Shown here: positions 5,528-5,708 of the stretch, piece by piece | Position numbering within the stretch: the first letter of the stretch is position 1 | Layout: the number at the start of each line of letters is the position of its first letter | NCBI GenBank assembly: GCA_013696695.1 | Contig: JACCYD010000907.1 | Span: 1 to 5,708 of the forward strand | Direction: 5' to 3' | From: Deltaproteobacteria bacterium | GTDB lineage: Bacteria; Myxococcota_A; Polyangia; Haliangiales; Haliangiaceae | DNA length: 5,708 nt | Notes under the pieces: generated by a model | Databases searched by the model: none | What the model saw: the letters and a program-made list of their open reading frames with translations, nothing else | Told to the model about the DNA's origin: nothing | Position numbers and translations under genes: made by a program

Positions 5528-5708
5528 GTGCACATCTCCGTCTTCGACATCTTCAAGATCGGCATCGGGCCGTCGAGCTCTCACACCGTCGGGCCGATGC
5601 GCGCGGCGCGCCGGTTCGCCGAGACGCTCGCCCAGGACGCCAACCAGCTCGCGCAGGTTCGCGGCATCAAGGTCGAGCTGTTCGGCAGCCTCGGGTTCAC
5701 CGGCAAAG
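5528..5708 (+). CDS. sdaA: L-serine ammonia-lyase (L-serine deaminase), 5' part
   Basis: Sixty codons are visible before the right edge. The product begins MHISVFDIFKIGIGPSSSHT and continues VGPMRAARRF, then GIKVELFGSLGFTGK. This is the hallmark N-terminus of the iron-sulfur L-serine dehydratases (E. coli SdaA begins MISLFDMFKVGIGPSSSHT), here with the fused beta and alpha domain order starting at the beta domain. The enzyme converts L-serine to pyruvate and ammonia using a [4Fe-4S] cluster, whose cysteine ligands lie beyond the window. The GTG start is fixed by the conserved N-terminus; no Shine-Dalgarno sequence is evident. It lies downstream of serA on the same strand. Whether it is SdaA, SdaB or TdcG in E. 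coli terms cannot be told from this fragment, nor whether the alpha domain is fused or separate. Confidence 0.93.
   Translation, partial: MHISVFDIFKIGIGPSSSHTVGPMRAARRFAETLAQDANQLAQVRGIKVELFGSLGFTGK

Overview
The window is GC-rich bacterial DNA with strong G/C preference at third codon positions. It holds six protein genes on both strands, packed with short gaps. The composition, a Gly-rich outer-membrane-type protein, a Cys-rich lipoprotein behind a sigma-54-like promoter, and proteobacterial-type SerA and SdaA suggest a Gram-negative bacterium, possibly a myxobacterial (Myxococcota) relative. This lineage guess is inference from composition and gene style only. No RNA gene, CRISPR array, insertion sequence or phage gene is visible.

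Layout. Bases 1-821 (minus strand) hold the 5' part of an unrecognised protein that runs off the left edge. Diverging from it, 878-1420 (plus) encodes a secreted, probably beta-barrel outer-membrane protein. It meets tail to tail, with 3 bp between stops, a minus-strand gene (1424-2137) for a lipoprotein whose six clustered cysteines are spaced as an exact mirror image. The 162-bp gap upstream of the lipoprotein start holds a good sigma-54 (-24/-12) promoter match and two perfect inverted repeats at enhancer distance. Next, also minus, is a ParB-domain protein with a histone-like basic tail (2300-3301). It diverges from a YpfJ-type neutral zinc metallopeptidase (3328-4185, plus). The short, AT-rich gap between them carries a dyad centred on the peptidase GTG start.

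The peptidase stop overlaps the TTG start of serA (4182-5411), D-3-phosphoglycerate dehydrogenase of the serine-inhibited E. coli type with its catalytic and serine-binding residues kept. After 116 bp comes the start of an L-serine ammonia-lyase gene (sdaA-like, 5528 to the right edge).

How they work together. serA and sdaA form a serine module: the first opens serine synthesis from 3-phosphoglycerate and the second turns serine into pyruvate and ammonia. The left half is an envelope neighbourhood (barrel protein, lipoprotein) with no evident link to it. I see no clear novel multi-gene system. The most distinctive elements are the lipoprotein with its mirror cysteine pattern, its apparent sigma-54 control, and the dyad at the ParB-like/peptidase divergence.
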